From Domibacillus robiginosus (lineage in GTDB: Bacteria > Bacillota > Bacilli > Bacillales > Domibacillaceae), in contig NZ_LAHL01000005.1 in assembly GCF_000966195.1 (NCBI RefSeq), forward strand, positions 62,001 through 126,000: a stretch of 64,000 bases of DNA. The letters are read 5' to 3'. Position 1 is the stretch's first letter, and each line of letters opens with the position of its first letter. This document shows, one piece after another, positions 8,376 to 17,610 of this stretch. The notes under the pieces are model-generated. The model saw nothing but the letters and a program-made list of their open reading frames with translations. It was not told the DNA's origin and did not search any database. The translations under genes were made by a program, and so were the position numbers.

Positions 8376-9524
8376 ATGCAGGCCGTTCATTTTGGTGCAG
8401 GAAATATAGGAAGGGGCTTTATTGGAAGCCTTTTGTATCAGTCAGGATATGAAACATGCTTTGTAGATGTAAATAGTGAAGTGGTTGAACAGCTTAATGA
8501 AAGAAAGGAATACCGGGTAGTTCTGGCGGATGAATCACAGGAAGAGCTGGTGGTAAAAAATGTTCGCGCGCTGAACAGCTCTATAGAAGCTGACCGTGTG
8601 ATAGAAACCATTGCGACCGCGGATATTGTGACAGCTGCAGTGGGGCCGGCTGTTTTACCCCACATTGCAAAACTTGTAGCAGAAGGACTGCGGAAGCGGG
8701 ATTCACCTGTGAATATCATCGCCTGTGAAAATATGGTGGGCGGCAGCACACTGTTAAAAGAAAAAGTACTCGAGAAAATACCACAGGATGAGCACGATGC
8801 CATTTTATCCCGGGCTGGATTCCCGGATGCAGCGGTTGACCGGATTGTGCCGAATCAGTCGAATGAAGATAAATTGATGGTCGTCGTTGAACCGTTTTAC
8901 GAGTGGGTAGTAGAAGAGTCGAAGGTTGTCGGTGACAAGCCGGCGGTAAACGGTATTACCTGGGTTCCGGATTTAAAACCGTATATCGAACGGAAGCTGT
9001 TTACTGTCAATACCGGTCATGCAGTGGCCGCTTATTTTGGCTGGCAGGCCGGCGCCCAAACAATTGATGAAGCACTTCAAAAGGAGGGGGTATCACAGGC
9101 ACTTAAAGAAACATTAAGAGAAACCGGTCAACTTTTGGTCGCAAAATATGGGTTTGATCAAGCAGACCATACCCGGTATATTGAAAAAATTATCGGCCGG
9201 TTTGCGAACCCGCATATTACGGATGATATTACCCGTGTCGGCCGCGCACCAATCAGAAAGCTTGGCGGAAACGATCGCCTTGTCAGTCCGGCCAGGCAAT
9301 ACGAGCAGCTTCTTGATAAGACGCCTGTTTACCTGGCCAAAAGTATCGCTGCTGCTCTTTTGTATGACTACGCACAGGACCCGGAAGCAGTGGAGGTCCA
9401 GGGAGAAATTGAGCACAACGGTGTTCATTCTGCACTGAGAAAGTTCACACAGCTGAATGAATCAAATCCGCTTTTTGCGGAAGTGATTGAGCAATACGAA
9501 TCGATTCAAAAAAAAGGAATATAA
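8376..9524 (+). CDS. mtlD: mannitol-1-phosphate 5-dehydrogenase
   Basis: Interconverts D-mannitol 1-phosphate and fructose 6-phosphate with NAD. The 382-residue length matches the family. The Rossmann motif is at the very N-terminus (HFGAGNIGRGFIG, residues 5-17), and the polyol dehydrogenase motif with its catalytic lysine-histidine region is at KLFTVNTGHAVAAY (about 210-223). AAGAGGTGAT at 8361-8370 fixes the start. In most Bacillaceae mtlD follows mtlA and mtlF; here no mannitol PTS or MtlR gene is adjacent, so this is a solitary copy. Its terminator has been duplicated by a repeat element (9525-9913). Confidence 0.95.
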   Translation: MQAVHFGAGNIGRGFIGSLLYQSGYETCFVDVNSEVVEQLNERKEYRVVLADESQEELVVKNVRALNSSIEADRVIETIATADIVTAAVGPAVLPHIAKLVAEGLRKRDSPVNIIACENMVGGSTLLKEKVLEKIPQDEHDAILSRAGFPDAAVDRIVPNQSNEDKLMVVVEPFYEWVVEESKVVGDKPAVNGITWVPDLKPYIERKLFTVNTGHAVAAYFGWQAGAQTIDEALQKEGVSQALKETLRETGQLLVAKYGFDQADHTRYIEKIIGRFANPHITDDITRVGRAPIRKLGGNDRLVSPARQYEQLLDKTPVYLAKSIAAALLYDYAQDPEAVEVQGEIEHNGVHSALRKFTQLNESNPLFAEVIEQYESIQKKGI

Positions 9525-9913
9525 AAAGAAGCTGAATAGATCAGCTTCTTTCAGACTGTAGACAAATGATTGATAACCGTCACATGAATGGGATAGATCG
9601 GCGGCGTCCAGGCAGCTCCGCTTTTGCAACAAGAATGTATAGGGCTATAAGGTCGTATTTTTTCTTTTTAAAAGAAGAGAAAATTTCTATCTGGTCCCTG
9701 GCTGATTGATCTTCAACACACTTGGTGAAGCCTGCCGGACGTAGACTCCTGCGGGAAGTACAGTGAGTCGGGAGATCCCGCAGGCGCAAGCCGAGGAAGC
9801 TCCCGCACTGCCCGTGGAACGCGAAGTCCGGCCGGCTTCACTTATCGACTCTTTTTTTGAAAAAGAAAGACTTTGTCTACACACTGAAAGAAGCTGAATA
9901 GATCAGCTTCTTT
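9525..9913. repeat. terminator-flanked dispersed element 1
   Basis: A 27-bp palindrome that is the mtlD terminator (arms GAAGCTGA/TCAGCTTC) occurs twice without mismatch, at 9525-9551 and 9887-9913; the second copy runs into seven Ts. Between them lie 335 bases (9552-9886) with inverted ends CAGACTGTAGACAAA (9552-9566) and TTTGTCTACACACTG (9872-9886), 13 of 15 matching. Inside is a second inverted repeat, GTGAAGCCTGCCGGAC at 9725-9740 against 9826-9841 (15 of 16), enclosing a GC-rich core with GACTCCTGCGGGA and CCCGCAGGCGCAAGC, strings typical of dispersed Bacillus repeats. There is no convincing coding frame. It looks like a non-autonomous insertion that duplicated the terminator. Confidence 0.8.
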
Positions 9914-9994
9914 TTTTGTAGCGACAAAACTGGATTTAATAGAAAAGGATCGAAAAATGGTGGTCAAGCCGGATAAAAAAGAAACCTCGCTGTA

Positions 9995-10032
9995 AGGGAA
10001 GGGAACACAATCCGATTTGTTCTCCCTTTTTT
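9995..10032 (+). terminator. second hairpin terminator after mtlD
   Basis: GGGAACA (10001-10007) pairs with TGTTCTCCC (10018-10026, one bulged base) and is followed by Ts. No gene lies between element 1 and this hairpin, so it is either a back-up terminator or the end of a short untranslated transcript. Confidence 0.6.
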
Positions 10033-10077
10033 AGTTTAAGCAGTAAGAATCCGCACATTTTCAACCGAATTGTTTCG

Positions 10078-10086
10078 TGGTATGAT
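10078..10086 (+). promoter_or_regulatory. extended -10 promoter of the SulP gene
   Basis: TGG-TATGAT is an extended -10 element 79 bases before the start; TTTTCA at 10058-10063 could be a poor -35 box. Confidence 0.45.
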
Positions 10087-10165
10087 AAAAGAACTTTAAA
10101 CGGGCAGTGACTTCCATGAGAGTTGGGGGTCAAAAAATAATGCAATAGAGGTGACGTGTTTTTTT

Positions 10166-11632
10166 ATGTTTACACAATTGAAAAAAGAATGGTTCGGCAA
10201 TGTCGGCGGTGATATTTTGTCGGGTATTGTCGTGGCGCTTGCGCTTATTCCAGAGGCTCTGGCTTTTGCGATTATTGCGGGAGTAGACCCGATGGTAAGT
10301 CTGTACGCATCGTTTTCAATGGCGGTTGTGATTGCGTTTATGGGCGGGCGCCCGGCGATGATTTCGGCTGCTACTGGTGCAATGGCGCTGGTCATGGTCA
10401 CACTTGTGAAAGATCACGGGCTGCAGTATTTATTCGCGACGACGATTTTAACCGGTATCCTGCAGATCACCTTCGGCTGGCTGAATGTGGCGCGTTTTAT
10501 GAAGTTTATTCCGCGCTCGGTTATGGTTGGCTTCGTTAATGCGCTGTCGATTCTGATTTTTATGGCACAGCTGCCCCACTTTGTCGGCAGTTCAATGGCG
10601 ATGTATGTATTTGTAGCGGCAACACTTGCCATCATTTACATTTTTCCGCGTTTTGTTAAATCCATTCCTTCTCCGCTTGTCGCCATCGTCGTCATGACCA
10701 TTGTGGCAGTGGTGGGCGGTTTTGATTTGCGGACGGTTGGTGATCTTGGAAACATTACCCAGTCCTTGCCGTCATTCTTTATTCCGGATGTGCCATTGAA
10801 TTTCGAGACATTGTCAATCATTTTCCCAACGGCTTTAGCACTCTCTATGGTCGGTTTGTTAGAGTCGCTGCTTACCGCGTCGATTGTAGATGATATGACG
10901 GATACGACAAGTGATAAAAACCGGGAAGCGCGCGGCCAGGGAATCGCAAACATTGTAACCGGCTTTTTCGGAGGAATGGCTGGATGTGCCATGATTGGAC
11001 AATCGGTCATTAATGTGAAATCCGGCGGCCGTGGCCGGTTGTCGACCTTTGTGGCGGGAACATTTTTGCTGTTTTTAATTATAGTGCTCGGTGACCTGGT
11101 TGTGAAAATTCCTATGGCAGCGCTTGTTGGCGTAATGATTATGGTATCAATCGGCACATTTGACTGGTCATCCTTTAAGGCCTTTACGAAAATTCCCATT
11201 ACCGACAGTATCGTAATGGTCGTGACGGTTGTAACTGTTTTGATCACGCATGACTTATCAAAAGGTGTTTTCGCTGGCATCCTGCTGAGCGCCATTTTCT
11301 TTACAGCGAAGATTTCCAAAGTGGAGGTCTCTTCTTCCCGTAAAGGTGATACACTATATTACAAAGCAGCCGGACAAATCTTTTTTGCCTCTGTTACCGA
11401 TCTGCTCAATGACTTTGATTACCAGCCAGAAGGGGTCACGAATGTACACATCGATTTTTCAGAGGCCCATATTTGGGATGATTCCGGTGTGGCAGCAGTT
11501 GATAAAATTGTATTGAAATATCGTGATAGCGGTATTCAAACGGTCCTAACCGGCTTGAATGAAGCGAGCTCTTCTATGATGAAACGAATGGCTGTTCATG
11601 ATAAAGAGGGCTCTAAACTATCCGGACATTAA
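10166..11632 (+). CDS. SulP/SLC26-family anion permease with STAS domain
   Basis: An inner-membrane anion transporter of 488 residues; family members move sulfate, bicarbonate or dicarboxylates. The N-terminal two-thirds is hydrophobic (about 11-14 segments) and holds the SulP-type [20 protein letters not shown] opening. The last ~100 residues form a cytoplasmic STAS domain ([20 protein letters not shown]). I chose ATG 10166; GTG 10151 overlaps the ribosome site GAGGTG (10148-10153). The UspA-like gene just downstream fits a recurring SulP-UspA pairing, which in other bacteria suggests bicarbonate transport, but the ion cannot be read from sequence. Confidence 0.9.
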   Translation: MFTQLKKEWFGNVGGDILSGIVVALALIPEALAFAIIAGVDPMVSLYASFSMAVVIAFMGGRPAMISAATGAMALVMVTLVKDHGLQYLFATTILTGILQITFGWLNVARFMKFIPRSVMVGFVNALSILIFMAQLPHFVGSSMAMYVFVAATLAIIYIFPRFVKSIPSPLVAIVVMTIVAVVGGFDLRTVGDLGNITQSLPSFFIPDVPLNFETLSIIFPTALALSMVGLLESLLTASIVDDMTDTTSDKNREARGQGIANIVTGFFGGMAGCAMIGQSVINVKSGGRGRLSTFVAGTFLLFLIIVLGDLVVKIPMAALVGVMIMVSIGTFDWSSFKAFTKIPITDSIVMVVTVVTVLITHDLSKGVFAGILLSAIFFTAKISKVEVSSSRKGDTLYYKAAGQIFFASVTDLLNDFDYQPEGVTNVHIDFSEAHIWDDSGVAAVDKIVLKYRDSGIQTVLTGLNEASSSMMKRMAVHDKEGSKLSGH

Positions 11633-11643
11633 TTTTTAAAGGG

Positions 11644-11675
11644 GCGTACTGTATAAAAGCAGTGCGCTTTTCTTA
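11644..11675 (+). terminator. hairpin between SulP and UspA genes
   Basis: GCGTACTG (11644-11651) pairs with CAGTGCGC (11660-11667) with one G-U pair, followed by TTTTCTT. It is moderate in strength, so some transcription may continue into the UspA gene. Confidence 0.65.
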
Positions 11676-11694
11676 AACAAAGGGGGATATTTGG

Positions 11695-12111
11695 ATGAGC
11701 GGCCGTATTTTGCTGGCATCAGATGGATCGAATCATGCACTGCGGGCAGCAGAGGAAGCGATTAAGCTTGCCAAAGTATTAAATAAAGAAATTGTGATCA
11801 CATTCGTTGTGGACTTTGATCAGTCGAAAAAAGACGTCCTCCACAGTGTGGGCTCTATTGAACGAGAACAAAAACGGAAAAAACAGCTTCAAAGTACAGA
11901 GCAGAAAATGAAGGAAGCGGGCGTTCCTTATTCGGTCCAGCTGCTCCATGGTATACCGGGACCGGCCATTGTAGATTATGCAAACAGGGAAGCCGTTTCT
12001 TACGTGGTAATTGGCAGCAGGGGCCTGAACAGCCTGCAGGAAATGGTGCTCGGCAGCGTCAGCCATAAAGTAGCGAAGCGGGTAAACTGCCCGGTTTTAA
12101 TTGTGAAATAA
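11695..12111 (+). CDS. universal stress protein (UspA family)
   Basis: A 138-residue single-domain cytoplasmic protein. The ATP-binding type signature G-x2-G-x9-G-S is present as GSRGLNSLQEMVLGS near residues 108-122, with the N-terminal strand ILLASDGS. It lies 62 bases after the SulP permease and is probably cotranscribed in part. UspA proteins paired with SulP permeases are thought to modulate transport or report energy state; that is inference. The start has a clear AAGGGGGATATTTGG ribosome site. Confidence 0.9.
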   Translation: MSGRILLASDGSNHALRAAEEAIKLAKVLNKEIVITFVVDFDQSKKDVLHSVGSIEREQKRKKQLQSTEQKMKEAGVPYSVQLLHGIPGPAIVDYANREAVSYVVIGSRGLNSLQEMVLGSVSHKVAKRVNCPVLIVK

Positions 12112-12147
12112 CAAAAGCCATTCTCTTTTGAGAATGGCTTTTGTTTT
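12111..12147 (+). terminator. terminator of the UspA gene
   Basis: A near-perfect palindrome (AAAAGCCATTCTC, TTTT loop, GAGAATGGCTTTT) with flanking A and T runs can work in both directions. Confidence 0.9.
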
Positions 12148-12172
12148 ATAATAAAGAAAAGGGGGCTTAAAC

Positions 12173-12883
12173 ATGACGTATGAAGAAGTAATGGAAAAGC
12201 TTGAGCAGCTTGGGTCAGATCAAACGAAAAAAACGTTTGCCCGTCACGGGGCAAAAGAGCCGTTTTTCGGTGTTAAAGTCGGCGATTTAAAAAAGCATTT
12301 TGTCAAAGAAGTAAAAAAGGATCAGCAGCTCGTGTATGACCTGTACGCATCCGGCAACAGCGATGCTATGTATTTAGCAGGTTTGACTGCGAAGCCAAAA
12401 GAAATGACAAAGGAACGGCTGAACGAATGGGTACGGGATGCTTATTGGTACATGATCAGTGAGTACACAGTCGCGCAGGTTGCGGCGGAATCTCCATTTG
12501 CTCTTGAATGTGCGCGGGAGTGGATGCAGTCGGATGATGAAATGATTGCGGTTGCAGGATGGAGCACCTACAGCAATTACCTGTCGATTACCCCGGATGA
12601 TGGGATAGAAAAGGAAGAAGTCAGAAAGCTGTTGAACAAAGTGGAAAAAAACATTCATATGGAGCAAAACCGCGTTCGGTACGTAATGAATAATTTTGTC
12701 ATTTGTGTTGGTGCTTATTATAAGCCGCTTTCAGAGCGGGCGAAGGAAGTGGCAGCATGCATAGGTCGCGTGAACGTCGATGTTGGGGATACGGCCTGCA
12801 AGGTTCCGGTTGCCACAGCTTACATTCAAAAAATAGAAGAGCGAAATGCAGTCGGTAAAAAGAGAAAAACGTGTATTTGTTAA
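12173..12883 (+). CDS. DNA alkylation repair (AlkD-like) protein
   Basis: A 236-residue protein of the HEAT-like-repeat DNA_alkylation family, whose studied members (AlkC, AlkD) are glycosylases that remove N3- and N7-alkylated purines. The family pattern is seen in FFGVKVGDLKKHFVKEVKKD near the N-terminus, YLAGL and the repeated alpha-helical segments with conserved Trp (EWVRDAYWYMISEY; VAGWSTYSNYLS). Whether the catalytic Asp and Trp of AlkD are present cannot be settled without alignment; many shorter relatives are of unknown activity. Transcribed alone, with a ribosome site AAAGGGGGC before ATG 12173. Confidence 0.75.
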   Translation: MTYEEVMEKLEQLGSDQTKKTFARHGAKEPFFGVKVGDLKKHFVKEVKKDQQLVYDLYASGNSDAMYLAGLTAKPKEMTKERLNEWVRDAYWYMISEYTVAQVAAESPFALECAREWMQSDDEMIAVAGWSTYSNYLSITPDDGIEKEEVRKLLNKVEKNIHMEQNRVRYVMNNFVICVGAYYKPLSERAKEVAACIGRVNVDVGDTACKVPVATAYIQKIEERNAVGKKRKTCIC

Positions 12884-12974
12884 ATAGAGATTTTCTGTAA
12901 GATAATTTGACAGCGAAAAGGATTTTTTTAAAAGCTCATGGTAAGATTTCTATACGTCATCGAACACCTGAATG

Positions 12975-13029
12975 AAAAAGCGCTTTGCAAAGACTGGACC
13001 CCTGCCAGTACTAGTGCAGAGCGTTTTTT
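12975..13029 (+). terminator. two-part terminator hairpin
   Basis: AAAAGCGCTTTGCA pairs with TGCAGAGCGTTTTTT and encloses a second small stem, ACTGG/CCAGT. It lies 90 bases after the AlkD-like gene. A hairpin of similar make-up, in opposite orientation, is at 39224-39269. Confidence 0.7.
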
Positions 13030-13093
13030 ATATGGGGTATTAAATCTGGCTGGAGAAATGCTTACTGCTGCATTGCTTGCTCAAATAAACAAA

Positions 13094-13123
13094 AATAAGC
13101 CTCTCGCATAGGAGAGACTTATT
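13094..13123 (-). terminator. terminator of the sodium symporter gene
   Basis: On the minus strand AATAAGTCTCTC pairs with GAGAGGCTTATT (one mismatch) and is followed by TTTGTTT. Confidence 0.8.
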
Positions 13124-13162
13124 TTCATTGGAAGGCACAGCATCCATTTGAAAGTCATAGGT

Positions 13163-14113
13163 TTATGCTGCTTTTCGGTCCGCTTTCCGGTCTGCTTTTC
13201 TTGCCCAGTAAGTGGCCAAAAGCGGGCCGGAAATATTGTGCCAGAAGCTGAAAATGGCACTTGGCACAGCGGCAAGCGGACTGAAATGAGCGGCTGCAAG
13301 AGCGGCGCCGAGTCCGGAATTTTGCATGCCGACTTCGATCGCCATTGCTTTTCGGTCTTCATAAGGCATGTTAAAAAGTTTTCCTGCCAAGTATCCAAGC
13401 AAATAACCAAGACCATTGTGTAAGATGACAATACCGAAAATAAGCAGTCCGGATTCTACGATTTTTTCTTTGCTTGTTGACACGACAGCAGCCACGATCA
13501 GTACAATCGCTACAACGGAAACGAGCGGCAAAATATCTACGCTTTTTTCCACCTGCTTTTTAAAGAACAACTGCATAATAAAACCAAGAATAATAGGGAT
13601 AAGTACAACTTTTACAACTGACATAAACATATCCGCGGCGGATACTTCTAGCCACTCACTTGCTAAAAGATAAATAAGCGCCGGCGTTAAAATTGGTGCC
13701 AGCAGTGTAGATACTGATGTAATGGCCACGGATAGAGCGGTATTTCCTTTTGCCAAAAACGTCATCACGTTAGAGGCAGTACCACCCGGGCAGCAGCCAA
13801 CTAAAATAACGCCAATTGCAATTTCCGGCTCGAGCCGAAGCCCTTTTGCAAGAGCAAAAGCCAAAGCTGGCATCACAATAAACTGGGCCAAAACCCCGAC
13901 GATGACTTTTACAGGATGACGGCCCACTTCTTTAAAGTCTTTTCCTGAAATGGTCATCCCCATCCCGAACATAATCACACCAAGTAAAATAGAAATATAG
14001 GGCGCAATCCATGTGAACTGTGCGGGAAGAAAAAATGCGAATGCCGCAAACACAAGCACCCAAATAGCGAATGTTTTGCCGGCAAATTGACTAACTTTTA
14101 CGAACGTATTCAA
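13163..14113 (-). CDS. bile acid:sodium symporter family protein (YocS-like)
   Basis: A membrane protein of 316 residues with nine to ten hydrophobic segments, of the SBF/BASS family (sodium-coupled uptake of organic anions; bacterial members include pantoate and possible osmolyte carriers). The conserved [23 protein letters not shown] segment (centre of the protein) and the C-terminal [12 protein letters not shown] motif mark the two sodium-binding crossover regions. I chose the TTG start at 14113 because GGAGGTG precedes it by 8 bases; the open frame extends upstream to 14311 into the cydC terminator and is not credible. Substrate unknown. Confidence 0.88.
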   Translation of the reverse strand: MNTFVKVSQFAGKTFAIWVLVFAAFAFFLPAQFTWIAPYISILLGVIMFGMGMTISGKDFKEVGRHPVKVIVGVLAQFIVMPALAFALAKGLRLEPEIAIGVILVGCCPGGTASNVMTFLAKGNTALSVAITSVSTLLAPILTPALIYLLASEWLEVSAADMFMSVVKVVLIPIILGFIMQLFFKKQVEKSVDILPLVSVVAIVLIVAAVVSTSKEKIVESGLLIFGIVILHNGLGYLLGYLAGKLFNMPYEDRKAMAIEVGMQNSGLGAALAAAHFSPLAAVPSAIFSFWHNISGPLLATYWARKADRKADRKAA

Positions 14114-14206
14114 TTCGTATTCACCTCCGTTATAGTAGAATAGCATAAAATAAGTCGAAATAGGTCGTATTTTCTGATTTTTTAAGTTAATTAATTTTTC
14201 CATAAT

Positions 14207-14235
14207 AAAAAAAGAACAGCCGTAAAAACTGTTCT
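14207..14235 (-). terminator. terminator of the cyd operon
   Basis: On the minus strand GAACAG (14229-14234) pairs with CTGTTC (14214-14219) and is followed by seven Ts, directly after the cydC stop. Confidence 0.85.
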
Positions 14236-15926
14236 TACCCCATGCCCATATCCAGCTCGTAAAGCCGTTTGTAGCGTCGTTCCTGCTGAAGCAGCTCCTC
14301 GTGTGTGCCATTCATTTGAATGTGTCCGTCGTCTAAGAAAACAATGCGGTCCATTTTTTCCATACCTGCCAGGTGGTGGGTAATCCAAATGATGGTCTTT
14401 CCATCGAGCACTTCAAACACCGTATCAATGAGCTGCCGTTCTGTAATTGGGTCCAATCCAATGGTCGGTTCATCGAGAATGACGATAGGGGTCTGCTGCA
14501 GCAGAATACGAGCCAGGGCAATCCGCTGCCGCTCTCCGCCGGAGAATCTTGCTCCGGTTTCCTGCATGACCGTTCCATACCCATTTGGAAGAGATTCAAT
14601 ATATTCATGCATATGCACCCGTTTGGCCGCTTCGATGACTTCTTCGTCTGTTGCCTGTGGGCTGCCGAGCCGAATATTATTCATAACCGTTGTGTTAAAC
14701 AAGTATGGCTGCTGGTTCAGCACGGCTATTTCCCGGGAAATGTATTCATCCGGTTTGTTTCCGTTCACCAGTACTGTTCCGTCCTGTGGAGAAATCAACC
14801 CTTCTGCCAGCTGCATAATCGTTGATTTCCCGGCGCCGCTCGGACCGAGAACCGCTACCTTTTCCCCTGCCGGCACAGAGAATTGAAAATGCTTTAGTAC
14901 CGGTTCTGTTTCGCTGTAGGAAAAAGATACGTCTTCAAAAGCAAGTGCCGGCACTCCTTTTACGAAAACCGTCTGAACCACATTTGGCTCTGTTTTTCCT
15001 TCTTCCACTTTTTCAAGACGGCTGAGAGACTGGGCGTAGCCGGTCCACTCCTGTGCTGCAGAAGAAAGGGGAAGGAAAGCTTCCGTAATTGGAAATAGCA
15101 CCAGTGTAAAAGCAGCAATTAAAATCGGTGCCATTTCACCGTTAACACTTTGGCCGCCAGCCCATACCATCATAGTGACAACCGCCGCTCCGACAAGCAG
15201 CTGCAGACCGAAGTCGCGGCCGCGGGCAAAGGTTTGTTTCGCCGATTCAAGCTCCGTCCATTTTTGTTCAGCACGCTCAAAGTCATCCACAAACGCTTGC
15301 TGGCGTCCGCTGAACAGCCAGTCGCCCATACCCATTACCGCATCGGTTAACCGGCCATACTGCGCAGCACGCTGTTCTTTCTGCTTCGCCTGCTTTGCTT
15401 TCATCACCAGCAGGGAAACAAGCGGAACGAGCACAGTAAAAATGAAGAAATACAGCGCCATCACAAGGGCAAACGGAACGGAGAAAAAGCCAAGCGCCAC
15501 AACCGCAGCCATATATAAAAGCAGAGAGCTCAGCCATGGAAAAATCAGTTTAATATAAACATCCTGCAAATGCTCAATATCATCCGCAAACAGGCCGAGT
15601 GCGTCACCTGTTTTGAAACGGGCCATTTGCGGGCGGAGTGCTTCATACAGCCGGACGCGCATGCGGGATACGATTTTTAAAATAAAGCTATGGCTCACCA
15701 GCCGCTCTACATAACGAGAAACGGACCGCATAATGCCAAATGTGCGTACCAATACGATCGGTACGTAAATCATCAGCAGGTTTTCGGGACGCGCGGCGGC
15801 TTTTGAAATCAGATAGCCGGATACAAACAGCAGCGCACTGGCTGCAAAAATAGTCAGTCCGCCAAGCAGGACGACCAGGATGAGCAATCGTTTATGTTCT
15901 TTCAGATAAGGAATCAGCCATCCCAT
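14235..15926 (-). CDS. cydC: thiol reductant ABC exporter subunit CydC
   Basis: Half of the heterodimeric CydDC exporter that moves glutathione/cysteine-type thiols outward and is needed to assemble cytochrome bd. 563 residues: six-helix membrane domain (about 1-300), then an ATPase domain with Walker [10 protein letters not shown], signature [10 protein letters not shown] and Walker B VILDEPT. ATG 15926 is preferred over 15935 because GAGGTG lies 6 nt before it. The gene overlaps the end of cydD by 35 bases. It is the last gene of cydA-cydB-cydD-cydC. In B. subtilis naming, C and D are swapped relative to E. coli. Confidence 0.93.
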   Translation of the reverse strand: MGWLIPYLKEHKRLLILVVLLGGLTIFAASALLFVSGYLISKAAARPENLLMIYVPIVLVRTFGIMRSVSRYVERLVSHSFILKIVSRMRVRLYEALRPQMARFKTGDALGLFADDIEHLQDVYIKLIFPWLSSLLLYMAAVVALGFFSVPFALVMALYFFIFTVLVPLVSLLVMKAKQAKQKEQRAAQYGRLTDAVMGMGDWLFSGRQQAFVDDFERAEQKWTELESAKQTFARGRDFGLQLLVGAAVVTMMVWAGGQSVNGEMAPILIAAFTLVLFPITEAFLPLSSAAQEWTGYAQSLSRLEKVEEGKTEPNVVQTVFVKGVPALAFEDVSFSYSETEPVLKHFQFSVPAGEKVAVLGPSGAGKSTIMQLAEGLISPQDGTVLVNGNKPDEYISREIAVLNQQPYLFNTTVMNNIRLGSPQATDEEVIEAAKRVHMHEYIESLPNGYGTVMQETGARFSGGERQRIALARILLQQTPIVILDEPTIGLDPITERQLIDTVFEVLDGKTIIWITHHLAGMEKMDRIVFLDDGHIQMNGTHEELLQQERRYKRLYELDMGMG

Positions 15927-17610
15927 GTGTATCACCTCGTGCGGCTTGTACGAGGGAGGCGTACACGCCGTTTTTCTTCATTAACTCTTCATGTGTTCCT
16001 GTTTCAGCAATTTGTCCTCGTTCCATTACGATAATCCAGTCCATTTCCCGCATCCAGTGAAGCCGGTGCGTAGCGAGCAGTACGAGCTTTTGATCGAAAA
16101 GAGGCAGCATCGTTTCTTTTAAAGCCGCTTCGGTTTCGATATCCAGATGCGCCGTCGGTTCATCAAGCAGTACAACCGGCCGATTGCTGAGATAAGCCCG
16201 GGCCGCTGCCACGCGCTGCATCTGCCCGCCGCTCAGACGGCGTCCGCCTTCACCGATCGCTGTGTGCATCAGCTCCTCAAGCGAAGACAGACCCGCTTTT
16301 TGGGCTGCTTGCATGACTTCTTCGTCTGATGCATCGGGCTCGTAAAAGCGGATATTATCCGCCAGCGTTCCGCTGAAAATATACGGGTGCTGCGGAATAT
16401 AAGTCAGCTGGTTCTGCCAGGCCGGCTGCTGAAGATGGGAAACAGTCTGTCCGTTCACCGAAATGGTTCCAGCGTCAGCTCCTAAAAAACCGCCCAGTAC
16501 GTCGATTAAAGTGGATTTACCGGCACCGCTTGCTCCGATAATGCCGACTTTTGCCCGTCCTTTAATGGAAAGGGAGATGTTTTGCAGGGAAGCAGCACTT
16601 ACTCCTGACAGCGTCAGCTCATCCCGATCTGACCACGATGAAAGAGAAAAATCAGCGGCCTCTGTATAAGCGGACGCATCCAAAATGTCCTGCATGGCGC
16701 GGCCGGCTTCCTGTCCGTTTAACGTGGCGTGATAATCGGTGCCAAGCTCCCGAACCGGAAGAAAATATTCAGGCGCCAAAATGAGTACAGTGAGCGCCGG
16801 CAAAAGTGTCATTTTTCCATCTACAAGCCCGAGGCCGAGAAACACCGCAACGGTTGCGACAGACAGCATTGCGAAAAAGTCGAGCGCAAAAGAAGAAAGA
16901 AACGCCACTTTTAAGGTGCTCATCGTTGATTTCCGGTACTGCTCGCTTACATGCTCGATCTGTTTGCGATGTGAGCGCGCGCGCCCTAAAAACGTTAATG
17001 TTTCTAAGCCCCGAAGCGAGTCTGTGAAGTGGCCGGCGAGCCGCTGATAGCCCTCCCACTGGCTGTCTGCTTTTTTCCGGGCGGCAAGTCCTAATAGCAC
17101 CATGAAAACGAGTAAAACAGGGAGTGTGATAGCCAAAACGATGCCGGATGTTCGATCGGTCCACAGAACAAACAGCCAGATCGCCAGGGGAAGAATCATC
17201 ATGTTCATCATTTTTGGCAGAAACAAATTCAAATACGTACGGAACTGGTTTGTTCCTTCTATAATCAATGTAACAAGCCGCCCGGTTCCTTCCTGTTTTG
17301 AATAGCGGGGGCCGAGTGCAAACAGTTTTGAAAGCACATCGCGGCGAAGTGCCGTGCTCGTTTTTTCCGAATAGTGCTCAACAATTTTTTGTTTTAAAAA
17401 GCTGGTAAAGTAACGGCCGGCCAGCGCACCGAAAAACAGCATCATCATCGGAAATACCGCATTTGGCGTTTCACCGTTGAAAAGCCGGGTAAGGGCGCCT
17501 GCAAGCCATTTTGCCTGAAGAATGATCAGTACTGCCTGGATAATAGTGAAAAAGGTGAGTCCGGCAAGCACCGGAACTACACCTTTATAGCGAAATAGAT
17601 CTCTTCCCAT
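15892..17610 (-). CDS. cydD: thiol reductant ABC exporter subunit CydD
   Basis: Partner of CydC; 572 residues with an N-terminal six-helix exporter domain and a C-terminal ATPase with Walker A GASGAGKST, signature LSGGQMQRVA and Walker B VVLLDEPT. The start is the ATG at 17610, whose A is the last base of the cydB TGA stop (TGATG), an arrangement for translational re-initiation; AAGGA just inside cydB is the ribosome site. The open frame 54 bases longer lies inside cydB and is rejected. Together with CydC it supplies reductant to the cell exterior for heme/bd oxidase assembly. Confidence 0.93.
   Translation of the reverse strand: MGRDLFRYKGVVPVLAGLTFFTIIQAVLIILQAKWLAGALTRLFNGETPNAVFPMMMLFFGALAGRYFTSFLKQKIVEHYSEKTSTALRRDVLSKLFALGPRYSKQEGTGRLVTLIIEGTNQFRTYLNLFLPKMMNMMILPLAIWLFVLWTDRTSGIVLAITLPVLLVFMVLLGLAARKKADSQWEGYQRLAGHFTDSLRGLETLTFLGRARSHRKQIEHVSEQYRKSTMSTLKVAFLSSFALDFFAMLSVATVAVFLGLGLVDGKMTLLPALTVLILAPEYFLPVRELGTDYHATLNGQEAGRAMQDILDASAYTEAADFSLSSWSDRDELTLSGVSAASLQNISLSIKGRAKVGIIGASGAGKSTLIDVLGGFLGADAGTISVNGQTVSHLQQPAWQNQLTYIPQHPYIFSGTLADNIRFYEPDASDEEVMQAAQKAGLSSLEELMHTAIGEGGRRLSGGQMQRVAAARAYLSNRPVVLLDEPTAHLDIETEAALKETMLPLFDQKLVLLATHRLHWMREMDWIIVMERGQIAETGTHEELMKKNGVYASLVQAARGDTHGMADSLSERT

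Noticed and set aside
9552-9886. Element 1 as an insertion sequence
   Set aside because: No transposase frame or remnant; too short and palindromic, so treated as a non-autonomous repeat.
10636-11319. 227-codon minus-strand frame opposite the SulP permease
   Set aside because: It is rich in Ile, Thr, Ser and Pro, as expected from the complement of a hydrophobic gene, and has no ribosome site.
14320-14886. 188-codon plus-strand frame inside cydC
   Set aside because: Antisense to the conserved ATPase domain of CydC; no ribosome site.
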